A stretch of 64,000 nt of DNA from Pyrinomonadaceae bacterium (GTDB lineage: Bacteria; Acidobacteriota; Blastocatellia; Pyrinomonadales; Pyrinomonadaceae), in contig JAIBCC010000003.1 of the NCBI GenBank assembly GCA_019694395.1, positions 188,001 to 252,000 of the forward strand, written 5' to 3'. Below are positions 17,009-25,945 of this stretch, piece by piece. The position numbers and the translations under genes were made by a program. The notes beneath the pieces are model-generated. The model did no database searches. It saw only the letters and a program-made list of their open reading frames with translations, and was not told the DNA's origin. Every line of letters begins with the position of its first letter. The stretch's first letter is position 1.

Positions 17009-17539
17009 TCAATGATAAAAAAGCACTAAGTCCTGTTTGTAGCGTTTTGCTTCCCGAATCCAACCGCTAACTTGCCAATATTGCTCACCATTGCCAAGTT
17101 CTTTTTCTAATTCTTTAAGCAATTCATCCGTCATATTTTCCGACCGAAGCACAAAAACCGTTGGAAAATCATCAGGAGTGGGAATTTTCATTGGAGCATC
17201 TATATCATAGAGTTTGAAGGCTTTAGTTTTCCAAAAAACATCGGCATCGGCGGGATACCACTCACTATTGTTCAAAAATTGTCCAAGCGATTCAATAAAA
17301 CCTTTGATCGCATACCAATATTTGTAGCCGTATTTTGAATGAGTCGCCTTGCCGTCCAGCAACTCGGTCACAATGTCATTAAAAACGGGTGCATCGGAAC
17401 TTGAGTCCATTTGGTCAACATTTCTGCCCAAAATATAACAAGCCTTACGAACTTTTGTTCTTTTTGCTGTAACTGTGATGCCAAATCGTGTGTTTAATCT
17501 GCTCAAACTAACCCGATAAGGCATTATCCCATAACTCAT
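17009..17539 (-). CDS. DUF7691-like hypothetical protein
   Basis: The 176-residue protein opens MSYGIMPYRVSLSRLNTRFG, which resembles the DUF7691 family as I remember it, then shows YWYAIKGFIESLG and a C-terminal YKQDLVLFYH. It has no signal peptide or membrane helix. The assignment rests on the N-terminal signature only. It is followed by the zinc-ribbon gene with a 50-base gap. Confidence 0.65.
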   Translation of the reverse strand: MSYGIMPYRVSLSRLNTRFGITVTAKRTKVRKACYILGRNVDQMDSSSDAPVFNDIVTELLDGKATHSKYGYKYWYAIKGFIESLGQFLNNSEWYPADADVFWKTKAFKLYDIDAPMKIPTPDDFPTVFVLRSENMTDELLKELEKELGNGEQYWQVSGWIREAKRYKQDLVLFYH

Positions 17540-17586
17540 TTTCGATTTGTGATTTAGGATTTGTTTAAAATCCTGACCTGCTCCTG

Positions 17587-18594
17587 CTAACTGCTGCTGC
17601 CAACTGCTGCTGAACCTTCGCCGTGTTCTGCCAAGAATCTTTCGGCATCAATTGCCGCCATACAGCCTGTTCCTGCCGCAGTGATTGCCTGACGATAATA
17701 ACTATCCTGGGCATCTCCGCAGGCAAAAACTCCTGCAATATTGGTTTTCATCGTTCTGCCTTCGGTTTTCAGGTAGCCGACTTCATCCATATCCAGAACT
17801 CCCTGGAAAAGCTGTGTGTTCGGCTGATGTCCGATAGCTACAAAAACGCCTTGAGTTGGGAAAATTGATTCTTCGTTAGTTTGGTTGTTGAAAATTTTGA
17901 TTCCGGTGACGCCTTCTTCTTTCGTTCCGAGAATTTCTTTGATTTCGGTATTCCACAAAAACTCGATCTTTTCGTTGGAAAGAGCGCGTTCCTGCATAAT
18001 TTTTGAAGCCCGAAGTTCATCACGCCGATGAATAAGCGTCACTTTTGAAGCAAATTTAGTTAAAAATGTAGCTTCTTCGACTGCTGTGTCGCCACCGCCA
18101 ACCACAACAATCGGTTTTCCTCTAAAAAAGAATCCGTCGCAGGTCGCACAGGCAGAAACGCCATTGCCTCCCAAACCGACCGGAACCGGTTCTTCTCCGG
18201 GGACACCGAGCCATTTGGCTGAGGCACCGGTTGAGATGATCAGAGATTCGGCTTTGATAATAGTCGTAATCTCTTCGCTGTCCTGACTTTCTTTTCCGTA
18301 AAGAGTAAAGGGACGTTGGCTCAAATCAACTTTATCAATCCAGACGTTGATGATTTCCGTGCCGAATCTGAGAGCCTGCGAGCGAAATTCATCCATTAAA
18401 ACAGGTCCCATAATTCCGCTGGCAAAACCGGGATAATTTTCGACATCGGTAGTGATGGTTAATTGTCCGCCAGGCTGCGGTCCGTCAATTACCAACGGTT
18501 CAAGCTGTGCCCGCGAAGCATAGATAGCGGCGGTCAATCCAGCCGGACCTGAGCCTAAAATGACGACTTTGCGATGAATCTCTGTGTTAGACAT
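17587..18594 (-). CDS. trxB: thioredoxin-disulfide reductase
   Basis: TrxB uses NADPH and FAD to reduce thioredoxin. The 335-residue protein has the FAD-binding GSGPAGLTAAIYASRA near residue 14, the redox CATC at Cys149/Cys152, an NADPH-binding GGGDTAVEEA, and the C-terminal FACGDAQDSYYRQAITAAGTG. Length is slightly above the 310-320 norm because of a short C-terminal extension. It is monocistronic as far as can be seen. The 207-bp gap upstream is AT-rich with no evident gene. Confidence 0.97.
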   Translation of the reverse strand: MSNTEIHRKVVILGSGPAGLTAAIYASRAQLEPLVIDGPQPGGQLTITTDVENYPGFASGIMGPVLMDEFRSQALRFGTEIINVWIDKVDLSQRPFTLYGKESQDSEEITTIIKAESLIISTGASAKWLGVPGEEPVPVGLGGNGVSACATCDGFFFRGKPIVVVGGGDTAVEEATFLTKFASKVTLIHRRDELRASKIMQERALSNEKIEFLWNTEIKEILGTKEEGVTGIKIFNNQTNEESIFPTQGVFVAIGHQPNTQLFQGVLDMDEVGYLKTEGRTMKTNIAGVFACGDAQDSYYRQAITAAGTGCMAAIDAERFLAEHGEGSAAVGSSS

Positions 18595-18801
18595 AAAAAT
18601 TTATTCGTAACTCCCAATTTCAAATTTTTTCAAAAATACAGTATAACTATCTATCATTAACTTAGTCGAATTACCCCCGCTTTATATTCCGTTGAAATAA
18701 AAGTTTATTCGCAATTGTTAATAAAATAGGGTTTTCAAAACTTTATTTTGTGTTAAACTAAACATTCGATTTATTGAATCTTTTAAATTTATAACCTGGA
18801 A

Positions 18802-19173
18802 ATGACAACCACTATGCAGCCTCAATTTGAGGAAAAACGCTTCGCATTAAGAATGGCATTGCGTCTCCCGATTGTAGTTTCGGGACGCACCGACGACGGC
18901 GCAGCGTGGAGTGAGCCAACCGAAACTGATGATATTTCGACCAGCGGTGCACTTTTTCATTTAAATCAAAAAATCGGTGTCGGAGAGATTTTGTATATTC
19001 GTTCGCATCGTCCTGATGGAATGCCGGTTGAGGTCAAAGCTAAGGTTGCGCGGGTTGCGCCGGCGGTTTACGGAACAAATCGGATCGGTGTTTCGATTAT
19101 TGAACCGGCAGAAAACTGGCTGAGATTCTTTGTTGCCTGGGTAGCTGACGATCAGGTCACAGAAGAAGATTAA
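18802..19173 (+). CDS. PilZ-domain protein
   Basis: The 123-residue protein carries a PilZ domain, the c-di-GMP receptor module. The RxxxR-type site is RMALRLP near residues 14-20 and the DxSxxG-type site is DISTSGALF near 45. The rest (VEVKAKVARVAP, NRIGVSII) fits the six-stranded barrel. It stands alone, so the output it controls is unknown. Followed by a hairpin. Confidence 0.88.
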   Translation: MTTTMQPQFEEKRFALRMALRLPIVVSGRTDDGAAWSEPTETDDISTSGALFHLNQKIGVGEILYIRSHRPDGMPVEVKAKVARVAPAVYGTNRIGVSIIEPAENWLRFFVAWVADDQVTEED

Positions 19174-19199
19174 AAAAATTAAAAGGTAAAAAGTGAAAG

Positions 19200-19237
19200 A
19201 GTGAAAAAGTTTAACTTGTGAATAAAACTTTTTCACT
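19200..19237. terminator. perfect 13-bp stem after the PilZ gene
   Basis: AGTGAAAAAGTTT (19200-19212) pairs perfectly with AAACTTTTTCACT (19225-19237) with a 12-base loop, followed by TTT. It can terminate the PilZ transcript and is part of the GTGAAAA word family seen before the ComF gene. Confidence 0.65.
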
Positions 19238-19270
19238 TTTCTGATTTTGCACAATTTACTTCAAAAAAAT

Positions 19271-20053
19271 ATGTCAAATTACGAAACAATTTTAGTTGAA
19301 AAACGCGGAAGCGTGGCTGTTTTAACCATTAATCGCCCGGATAAACTTAATGCTTTAGGCTATAAAGTCCATCAAGAAGGCGTAGCCGCCTTAGAAGAGC
19401 TAAGAAAAGATTCAGAGGTTCGCGTAGTAGTTATTACCGGGGCAGGCGAAAAATCGTTTATTGCCGGAGCCGACATTAGTGAATTCACCGGAAAAACTCC
19501 GGTCACGCAACGAAATATTTTTCAGGAAAAAACGCTTTTTAATTCGATAGATGCTTTCCCAAAACCAATTATTGCAATGATAAACGGCTTTTGTTTAGGT
19601 GGAGGCTGCGAAGTTGCTCTGGCTTGTGATATTCGGATCGCCAGTGAAAAAGCCAAATTAGGACAACCCGAAATAAATCTGGGAATCATCCCGGGGGGTG
19701 GAGGGACTCAACGTTTAACTAGACTCATTGGCGAAGGTAAATCAATGGAAATGATTCTGACGGGTGATATGATTGATGCACATACGGCTTTTAATTTAGG
19801 TTTGGTCAATCACGTTTATCCAGTTGACGAGTTAGAAGCCAAAACGATGGAGCTTGCCAACAAAATCGCGGAAAAATCTCCAATTGCCTTACAGATGGCT
19901 AAAGAAGCAGTCAAACTTGCCGCAAAATCGAATCTGGACGAAGGCTTGCGCCGTGAAGTTGATTTGTTTGCTATCTGTTTCTCCAGTCAGGATAAAGAAG
20001 AAGGTGTAGCTGCCTTTTTAGAAAAACGTAAGCCTGTTTTTACGGGAAAATAA
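19271..20053 (+). CDS. enoyl-CoA hydratase
   Basis: The 260-residue crotonase hydrates trans-2-enoyl-CoA in beta-oxidation or related pathways. The oxyanion-hole segments are AGADISEF and [11 protein letters not shown], and both catalytic glutamates are present (Glu in GGGCEVAL and Glu in [18 protein letters not shown]), as in bona fide hydratases. The start at 19271 ([13 protein letters not shown]) is preferred over an upstream ATG in the repeat-like leader. It is monocistronic, near but not inside the catabolic island. Confidence 0.94.
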   Translation: MSNYETILVEKRGSVAVLTINRPDKLNALGYKVHQEGVAALEELRKDSEVRVVVITGAGEKSFIAGADISEFTGKTPVTQRNIFQEKTLFNSIDAFPKPIIAMINGFCLGGGCEVALACDIRIASEKAKLGQPEINLGIIPGGGGTQRLTRLIGEGKSMEMILTGDMIDAHTAFNLGLVNHVYPVDELEAKTMELANKIAEKSPIALQMAKEAVKLAAKSNLDEGLRREVDLFAICFSSQDKEEGVAAFLEKRKPVFTGK

Positions 20054-20134
20054 CCAAATGGCTTGACGATTGGCTCTAATTTCGCTAAATTCAATGTTTG
20101 CCGATTTCAATTTTGAGGTCAGCAATTGAAAATC

Positions 20135-20207
<73 letters not shown>

Positions 20208-20232
20208 TTAACTTAAAAATTTAGTATTTGTT

Positions 20233-20277
20233 AGAAAGCCAATAAACACTGATGTTTTAAGGCTTTCTTCTTATTTT
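20233..20277 (+). terminator. terminator after tRNA-Ala
   Basis: AGAAAGCC (20233-20240) pairs with GGCTTTCT (20261-20268), with an inner AAACA/TGTTT stem, and is followed by TCTTATTTTT. This is a typical intrinsic terminator for the tRNA transcript. Confidence 0.8.
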
Positions 20278-20358
20278 TAGCTTGTTTCTATTTGCCGTTT
20301 TATGTCGTTTTTCGGTTTTAAATGGTAAAGAAGTGGAAAATCTTAGAACGAATGGTAG

Positions 20359-20493
20359 TGTCCAGCCCCCAAATGTTACCTAATTGAATGGCGAGTAATT
20401 TCTAGTTTTCCATCCTTTCTTTGGGCTCTTTTGGAGTCAAATAACCTAAACTCGAATGCAATCTTTTTTCATTATAAAACTATCAAAAGTGGT
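20359..20493 (-). mobile_element. IS3-family transposase remnant with one IS end
   Basis: The minus strand encodes the typical C-terminus of an IS3-family OrfB integrase, FYNEKRLHSSLGYLTPKEP followed by KERMEN and a TAG stop (20402-20404). The preceding SFYNEK junction is off by one base, so the fragment is already frameshifted. A terminal-repeat-like TGTCCAGCCCCCAAA sits at 20359-20373. The remnant ends where the downstream membrane gene's stop codon begins, so the IS lost everything upstream. With the stretch after the tRNA terminator it makes up the 286-bp gap, which holds nothing else. Confidence 0.8.
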
Positions 20494-21138
20494 TTAAATA
20501 ATTTTATGAACATTTGATTCATAAACAAAATTCCTGTGAGGAATAGTATCAGAAACCACATTGGCTGAAATGTGGTTTTGATGATTAATTGATTCAACCT
20601 GTGCCGTAGTTTTTCGGAAAATATAGTCTTGTCCTTTTGGGACTTTCAAATTTAAGACAGAAATCAAACTTGCTGCAAAAACCAGAATCCAGATCAGCCA
20701 AACTGCCGGCATAGCCTGATTCATTCTGGATTTTATCTCGTGATTGAGTTCGTCAATATTTTCTGCACCGTCTTTGATAGCTTTCAGATTTCTCAAGGCA
20801 GTTCCCGAAATCGGCAATAAATAAAGCGCATCGGCAACAATGATGGCGTAGAGTAAATGCTTCCAGCTCAGCCAGTTAGTGGTAAAAATTGCTGTGCCGG
20901 TGATGTAACACAGAATAATTCCGCTTGGCAGCATCAGTAGAAAAATATAGGCGACCACCGTATCAATTCCGTGCATTACTTTGGCTCGTTCAATGCGTGA
21001 ATCAAGCGGATAATTTGGGTCTTTGATCTTGAAATGCAGCCAAAAAACGATGAAATCAAACAAAAGCCACGCCGCCGCCATCAACGCATGAAGCCCGCGA
21101 AAAGTAATATCAAACAAGTCAACGCCGTAAATTTCCAT
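20494..21138 (-). CDS. four-helix integral membrane protein (DUF2269/CopD-like)
   Basis: The 214-residue protein has four predicted membrane helices with conserved histidines (RGLHALMAA, VMHGIDT, WKHLLYA), resembling DUF2269 or CopD-type membrane proteins; haem or metal binding is possible but not shown. The start at 21138 overlaps the stop of the 60-residue membrane gene in TAATG. The last 60 residues are hydrophilic and end where an IS3 remnant begins, so the original C-terminus may have been changed. It is the last gene of the DUF1838-VOC-membrane run. Confidence 0.75.
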   Translation of the reverse strand: MEIYGVDLFDITFRGLHALMAAAWLLFDFIVFWLHFKIKDPNYPLDSRIERAKVMHGIDTVVAYIFLLMLPSGIILCYITGTAIFTTNWLSWKHLLYAIIVADALYLLPISGTALRNLKAIKDGAENIDELNHEIKSRMNQAMPAVWLIWILVFAASLISVLNLKVPKGQDYIFRKTTAQVESINHQNHISANVVSDTIPHRNFVYESNVHKII

Positions 21139-21320
21139 TATCGTTTGAAAATAAGTTTTAGAAATTTGGGCAGCCCGAAAAAGGCACAACCCAAATAAAT
21201 CAAAGTGTTTAGGAGCAAAGAAATTTCAAATCCGCCGAGATACATCTGCAAAGCGTAGCCGATTCCCATATAAAAACCGCCGATCACCACCACAATCCAA
21301 AGCAGCCAAAAAAGAAACAT
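21138..21320 (-). CDS. small two-helix membrane protein
   Basis: A 60-residue protein of two hydrophobic helices and a lysine-rich end (LPKFLKLIFKR). It lies three bases after the VOC gene and overlaps the next membrane gene by one base (TAATG), so it is very likely translated. It probably forms a complex with that membrane protein. The family is unknown to me. Confidence 0.75.
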   Translation of the reverse strand: MFLFWLLWIVVVIGGFYMGIGYALQMYLGGFEISLLLNTLIYLGCAFFGLPKFLKLIFKR

Positions 21321-21323
21321 TTT

Positions 21324-22433
21324 TTAATCTCCTAAAATTGTCCAAAAATACCCGTCAGGCGCAACAAAAGAAAAACTTTTTTCGCCGAATTCGTTGGTCG
21401 AGATTTCCGTTAACCCTGTGGCTTTACTGGCTTTAACTTTTTTATGATATTCCTCTATCCCTTTGACGCGGTAGGTGTAAAGTGAATAGCCGAGACTGCC
21501 GGGTTTGGAGTATTCAAATTTGTTGTCGAGCCTTGAATCCGGCGAAAACCAGATGATTTTCAAACGTCCCGAAAGTGCTTCGGCGGGATTTTTGGAACTT
21601 TTCGGATTGTCAAAATCGGTTGCGCCGTATTTTTGGTTCGGCGTTAAACTAAAAATCGCTTTGGATGAAGGATTTGAGTAGTCCGAATCGAAATTTTCGT
21701 TTTCCTTAACTTTTAGCAAACCAAGCACATTGCCGTAAAAATCAATATTTTCCTGATTGCGGTAAATGACCATTCCGACATGCGTGATCTGGCTGGATTT
21801 GAAAAAGGATTGGTCGTTGATTTTGCCGTAATTTTTTAAACTGTAACCGAATCTTTGGAAAATAATTTGGCGGGTTTCGGGCTGAATCAAACACATTTCG
21901 CGGACGGTGGCGTAATTTTCCAAAAATGGCGCGGGACGTTTTTCGAGTTTATAAATCTCGGCTCGCTGCGGTTCGACCATAAAAATCGGGCGTTTTTGGG
22001 CGATGGCTTCTTCGGCGTGGTTTTGGATGTTGTAAATATCTTCGGTCATCATCGCTCCCCAACGATTGCCTAATACGTTCATTCGTTCCATTGATAAGCC
22101 TTCGTTGACGGGCTTTTCCCATTGCATAATCCGAATTAAACCGTGGTCAGCGTCTTGGTGAAACAAGCGGATTGATTTAAGTTTCGATTTTACTCCGTAG
22201 AGTTTTTCGGCTTGTTTTTCGTCAATTTCGCCTGTCTGTCCGACACGATAACCAAAGCGTTCCCAATATTTTATGAGAGAATCGGCATCGCGCGTGCCGA
22301 TCCCGACCTCATAAACTCCACCGATTGTTGAATCCTGTGCCATAATCTTTTCAGAATGAAAAATGCCAAACGCAAAATTCAAAATTAACGCAACAAGTAT
22401 CTTCCATTTTCCATTTTCCATTTTTCGTTTCAT
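21324..22433 (-). CDS. secreted VOC (glyoxalase/dioxygenase-fold) protein
   Basis: The 369-residue protein has a signal sequence (hydrophobic about 12-25, IMAQ cleavage) and two VOC modules: GGVYEVGIGTRDADSLIKYW near residue 38 and SQITHVGMVIYRNQENIDFYG near 220, the latter with the histidine of the usual metal set. The N-terminus MKRKMENGKWK is encoded by a run of the AAAATGG word repeat. It overlaps the DUF1838 stop by one base (TAATG). It shares fold with the VOC protein at 38291 but not its cytoplasmic location. Substrate unknown. Confidence 0.8.
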   Translation of the reverse strand: MKRKMENGKWKILVALILNFAFGIFHSEKIMAQDSTIGGVYEVGIGTRDADSLIKYWERFGYRVGQTGEIDEKQAEKLYGVKSKLKSIRLFHQDADHGLIRIMQWEKPVNEGLSMERMNVLGNRWGAMMTEDIYNIQNHAEEAIAQKRPIFMVEPQRAEIYKLEKRPAPFLENYATVREMCLIQPETRQIIFQRFGYSLKNYGKINDQSFFKSSQITHVGMVIYRNQENIDFYGNVLGLLKVKENENFDSDYSNPSSKAIFSLTPNQKYGATDFDNPKSSKNPAEALSGRLKIIWFSPDSRLDNKFEYSKPGSLGYSLYTYRVKGIEEYHKKVKASKATGLTEISTNEFGEKSFSFVAPDGYFWTILGD

Positions 22434-23296
22434 TATTTCTTCTGCCGTTCAGCCATAACGCGATTGTAAAAAGTCCACGAAGTTTCATTCGGTTTCGCCG
22501 GATCAACTTTGTCAGGGGCAGTCATATAAGTCGGATATTTGGTTTTGACCAAATTTTTAATGCGTTCCGGCAATAAATCCCATTTTTCCATTCGCCAGCT
22601 GCGGGCGTGAACGATGATAACGCCGCCGTTATTCGGCATTTTCATCCAGGGCAGCCACGGACCGACGCGGGTCCAACTGATCATGACATTTTTCGGCGGA
22701 GTGGTTTTGTTCAATTCGTCTTTTTCGACGTAAAAATCGAACATTTCGCTGGCGGTGTAGTTTTTGTCGAATCCCGGCAAGGGATAAAAAGGAAATACGT
22801 CCGAAGTCCAAACCAAATGATTATTGATTTCCTGCGGCGCACCGGGCTCACCGCGTTCATTTTTGCCGTCCATCGAAACCGAAATATATTTGCCGTCGCG
22901 CACCCGGAAACGACCATTGACAGGATCATTTTGGATATGAAAAACCTCACATTTTTCTTTCGTCCAAGGATTTGTCCATTCATCAATAATCTCGTCGGTT
23001 TTCGGGTCGGTGTAAAAAACGATTTCGCGGGTGGAAAGGAAAAAACCGTCTTTTTCGGGCGTTTCGACACGCTTACGAATGTTATAGCCGTCCACGCCAA
23101 AAATTTTCTGCGGACGCTCGCCAGGAATGAAGGAATACGCCGAACCTTTGATATAAAAAACCATATCTTTGCCGTCAGGTCTGGCAAAATTGGCTTCAAC
23201 ATTTAGCTGTTGAACGGTGCGTTTGGTCTTTTTTTGCGAAAAACCATAAGTTGCAAATAAAGAAATTATTGTTACTAAAAAGATTAGCTTTTTCAT
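22433..23296 (-). CDS. secreted DUF1838 protein
   Basis: The 287-residue protein has a signal peptide (about 1-20, ATYGFSQ) and the DUF1838 pattern: DMVFYIKGSAYSFIPGERPQ, STREIVFYTDPKTDEIIDEW and SWTRVGPWLPWMKMP. It begins a tight four-gene run with VOC and two membrane genes (TAATG coupling). A second, divergent DUF1838 gene lies at 44456, in the plus-strand part of the island. The family has no assigned activity that I know of. Confidence 0.9.
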   Translation of the reverse strand: MKKLIFLVTIISLFATYGFSQKKTKRTVQQLNVEANFARPDGKDMVFYIKGSAYSFIPGERPQKIFGVDGYNIRKRVETPEKDGFFLSTREIVFYTDPKTDEIIDEWTNPWTKEKCEVFHIQNDPVNGRFRVRDGKYISVSMDGKNERGEPGAPQEINNHLVWTSDVFPFYPLPGFDKNYTASEMFDFYVEKDELNKTTPPKNVMISWTRVGPWLPWMKMPNNGGVIIVHARSWRMEKWDLLPERIKNLVKTKYPTYMTAPDKVDPAKPNETSWTFYNRVMAERQKK

Positions 23297-23305
23297 TTAT
23301 TTTTA

Positions 23306-23428
23306 TCCACAGATAAACACAGATGGACACAGATTTTTTTTTAATGTCCTCTTTATTTCTCTGCGGTTTCCTCCTTTCAAATAAAATCTCTTAAATTTAT
23401 CTGTGTTTATCTGTGTCCATCTGTGGAC
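23306..23428. repeat. CACAGAT word inverted repeat
   Basis: ATCCACAGATAAACACAGAT words (23306-23335) face ATCTGTGTTTATCTGTGTCC words (about 23395-23428). The gap between the genes is mostly this hairpin. The right arm codes the last residues (STDGHR) of the CoA-ligase alpha subunit, so word and gene overlap. Confidence 0.8.
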
Positions 23429-24315
23429 AATTTTTCTTTAACTTTTTCGGGAATATCGCCGAATTGTTCGACTATCGTCACACCAACTTCCCGCAATCTT
23501 TCAACTTTTCCTTGCCAGGTCCCTTTTCCGCCTTCAATTATCGCTCCTGCGTGTGAGTAGCGTGTGCCTGATTGGGCGGCTTTTCCGCCGATGTAGGCAA
23601 CAATTGGTTTGGTAATTTTCCCCGATGCAACCAAATCTGCGACTTGTTCCTCTTGCGAACCGCCGATTTCGCCAATCATCACAATTAGTTCAGTTTCCGC
23701 GTCATTTTCAAACATGTTTGCGACTTCGGGAAAGGTCAAACCGATAACGGAATCGCCTCCGACGTGACAAATCGTGGAAATCCCAAGACCTGTTTGGCAG
23801 ATGTAATAGCCTGTCGAAGCCGAAAGTCCGCCGCTTCGGGACATAATTCCAACCGAGCCTTTGTGAAACCACTCTTTGGCAGTTTCCGCCCGTCCACCCA
23901 TCATGCCCAAAACGGCTTTATCTGGCGACATCACTCCAACCGTATTTGGACCGACAAATTTTGCGCCGTGTTCGTCAGCGACTTCGCAAATTTCCAAAAC
24001 GTCAAACAACGGAACTCGGTCAGCAATCAAAGCAATTAACGGAATTCCGGCTTCGATGGCTTCAATTGCGGCTACTTTGACTCGCGGAGCAGGCACGAAA
24101 ATTACGCTAACATCAATCTTCCCAAAATGTTCAACGGTTTCTTTGACAGTATTGAAAACAGGCAAACCGTGAACTTCCTGCCCGCCGCGTCCGGGAGTGC
24201 AGCCGCCGACCACATTCGTTCCGTAATCAAGCATCAATTTTGCCCGCGCCGAACCTTCGCGCCCGGTGATGCCTTGGACGATAACTTTTTTGTGTTGGTC
24301 AATTAGAATGGACAT
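23407..24315 (-). CDS. succinyl-CoA synthetase alpha-like (CoA-binding ligase) subunit
   Basis: The 302-residue protein is a full-length homologue of SucD: the CoA-binding Rossmann start [33 protein letters not shown], and the active-site region SHAGAI near residue 255 with the phosphohistidine. It is the partner of the ATP-grasp gene 13 bases upstream, giving an ADP-forming acyl-CoA synthetase. The position next to a citryl-CoA lyase-like gene and MmgE/PrpD suggests a citrate-like, methylcitrate-like or malate substrate rather than succinate. The C-terminus LSTDGHR comes from the adjacent repeat. Confidence 0.88.
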   Translation of the reverse strand: MSILIDQHKKVIVQGITGREGSARAKLMLDYGTNVVGGCTPGRGGQEVHGLPVFNTVKETVEHFGKIDVSVIFVPAPRVKVAAIEAIEAGIPLIALIADRVPLFDVLEICEVADEHGAKFVGPNTVGVMSPDKAVLGMMGGRAETAKEWFHKGSVGIMSRSGGLSASTGYYICQTGLGISTICHVGGDSVIGLTFPEVANMFENDAETELIVMIGEIGGSQEEQVADLVASGKITKPIVAYIGGKAAQSGTRYSHAGAIIEGGKGTWQGKVERLREVGVTIVEQFGDIPEKVKEKLSTDGHR

Positions 24316-24316
24316 T

Positions 24317-24351
24317 CGATTTTGGATTTTAGATTTTGGATTTTGGATTTA
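24317..24351. repeat. GATTTTGGATTTTAG word run
   Basis: Tandem GATTTTGG/GATTTTAG words span the gap between the two CoA-ligase subunit genes and include the stop codon of the beta-like gene. Related runs lie inside that gene at 24599-24622 and 25093-25127. Confidence 0.75.
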
Positions 24352-25873
24352 GTCCTTCAATCGGAAAATCAATCTTCACTGCATTCAACCCCAAATCAAG
24401 ACTGGCAAACTCGCAAGCCAAACATTCGGAACACTTTCCGCGTTCCGCTTCTGCTTGTTCAATCGCTAAAATTGGTTTGTTATTTTCATCCAGTTTCAAA
24501 ATTTTCTGTGGACACGAAGTAACGATTTTTTCGGCTGAATCTGAATCTAATTGCGAATAATCAAAAGAGATTGTTCCAGTTTTAGTTTTAAATTGGCAAT
24601 GATTTTTGACCTTTGATTTTTGATCTTTAATTTCTGTTTCCGATTGGATTTCTCCCTTTGCGTCTTTGCCTCTTTGCGTCTTTGCGTTAGAAATCAATTC
24701 AAAAAGTCTTGAAGCACAAAAATCAGCAGTGTCTTTTTTGCGGTAGGCTTCAATCGGAGCAGGCAAAAATTTTGCGTAGCGTTCGACCAATTCTTTGGCG
24801 ATGTCTTCACCGTTTCCGCCGAGCCGTAAAACCGCTGGAATGTTAGGTTTAACTTCCAAAAATGCTTTCAAAACCGCACGAGCCAAGCCGAATTGCTCCT
24901 GACTTGCTACGCCCGAGCCGCTTAAAAAATAGCCGCGAATATTTGGAATTGACAAAATAATCCGAGCCGCCCGATAAACTTTTGAAGCTGGCGGATTTCC
25001 GCTTGTGTCAACATAACAGGCAGGCGATAAACCGTTTCGCTGTGCTGCATCCAGACTCGCCATTGAGCCGCCGCCGCCTGCACCGTGGAATCCGATTTTT
25101 GATTTTTGATTTTCGATTTTTGATTTATCTTCTAAAATCTCAACAAAGAAAAATGTGCCGCGAAAATCGTCTTTTTCGATTTCCCAGGCGATTTTTTCTA
25201 GCTTGGTCGGCGTGTGTCCAAGCTCACGGGCAATCTCGATTCCCAAATCTTTTTGGCGAAAATCGGCATAATCGTCAACCGAAATTCGGCAATCAAGTGC
25301 GACAAGGCGACCATCTTTTAACAAAGCCAAAGGATTTATTTCGGCAGTTCTGGCATCGGTTTTCTTTGCTACACGGTAAAGTTTTTGGAGGATTTCAGCG
25401 ATTCGTTCATCACCGCAAATGGCTTTAATTTCTTCGATTGTCGGCTCATTCCGAATCGAACAAACCAATTTTTTCATTGAATCAGCACGTTCTTCAATTC
25501 CGCTTCCGCCCGAATCCGAAAATAGCAGTGTCGGACGTTTTAAAGTTGTATCAACAATGAAACCAAGATAAAATTCGCGTTCGATTTCGGCTTTTTCGTC
25601 AATCAAAACGGCTTCGCAGAGATTATTGGCAATCTCTTTGCCGAGCATTTCCGACGTAGTTTTTTCTGCTTCGTCCGGTGATTTTGCAAATTTGATTCCG
25701 CCTGCCGCTGCCCGCGAAGTAGAATGAATCTGGGCTTTAACCACAACTTCGCCACCTATTCTTTCGGCAATTTCTTTCGCCTTTTGTGAATCAAAAGCTG
25801 CTTCGCCGCGAGGAATTTCAATTCCTTGTTCGGCTAAAATCTGTTTTGCTTTGTATTCGTGCAATTGTGCCAC
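24329..25873 (-). CDS. succinyl-CoA synthetase beta-like ATP-grasp ligase with C-terminal Cys cluster
   Basis: The 514-residue protein starts at GTG (VAQLHEYKAKQILAEQGI), the usual SucC N-terminus, and has the ATP-grasp domain with AQIHSTSRAAAGGIKFA. The common family length is about 390. The excess comes from lysine-rich inserts encoded by repeat words (around residues 250-260 and 395-425) and a C-terminal region with CPQKILK and CSECLACEFA that looks like a ferredoxin-type cysteine cluster. It should bind ATP and the acid substrate with the alpha subunit. An operator-like palindrome lies 6 bases upstream of the start. Confidence 0.85.
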   Translation of the reverse strand: MAQLHEYKAKQILAEQGIEIPRGEAAFDSQKAKEIAERIGGEVVVKAQIHSTSRAAAGGIKFAKSPDEAEKTTSEMLGKEIANNLCEAVLIDEKAEIEREFYLGFIVDTTLKRPTLLFSDSGGSGIEERADSMKKLVCSIRNEPTIEEIKAICGDERIAEILQKLYRVAKKTDARTAEINPLALLKDGRLVALDCRISVDDYADFRQKDLGIEIARELGHTPTKLEKIAWEIEKDDFRGTFFFVEILEDKSKIENQKSKIGFHGAGGGGSMASLDAAQRNGLSPACYVDTSGNPPASKVYRAARIILSIPNIRGYFLSGSGVASQEQFGLARAVLKAFLEVKPNIPAVLRLGGNGEDIAKELVERYAKFLPAPIEAYRKKDTADFCASRLFELISNAKTQRGKDAKGEIQSETEIKDQKSKVKNHCQFKTKTGTISFDYSQLDSDSAEKIVTSCPQKILKLDENNKPILAIEQAEAERGKCSECLACEFASLDLGLNAVKIDFPIEGLNPKSKI

Positions 25874-25878
25874 AATAT

Positions 25879-25898
25879 TTGTCTTAAATGTATAACAA
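25879..25898 (-). promoter_or_regulatory. operator-like palindrome 1, before the CoA-ligase genes
   Basis: TTGTCTTAAATGTATAACAA reads as an imperfect dyad; on the minus strand it contains TTATAC with a possible TAGACA 17 bases upstream. It fits the consensus TTGTNNTA-N4-TANNACAA shared by seven sites in this island and probably binds the GntR protein encoded at 46789. Confidence 0.6.
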
Positions 25899-25945
25899 AT
25901 GTTTTAAATATGTCTATCCGGCTTTGAAAAATCTTACAAATAAAT

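Noticed and set aside
22607..23206. Plus-strand frame of 199 codons
   Set aside because: It is antisense to the DUF1838 gene, which has a signal peptide, family motifs and operon coupling.
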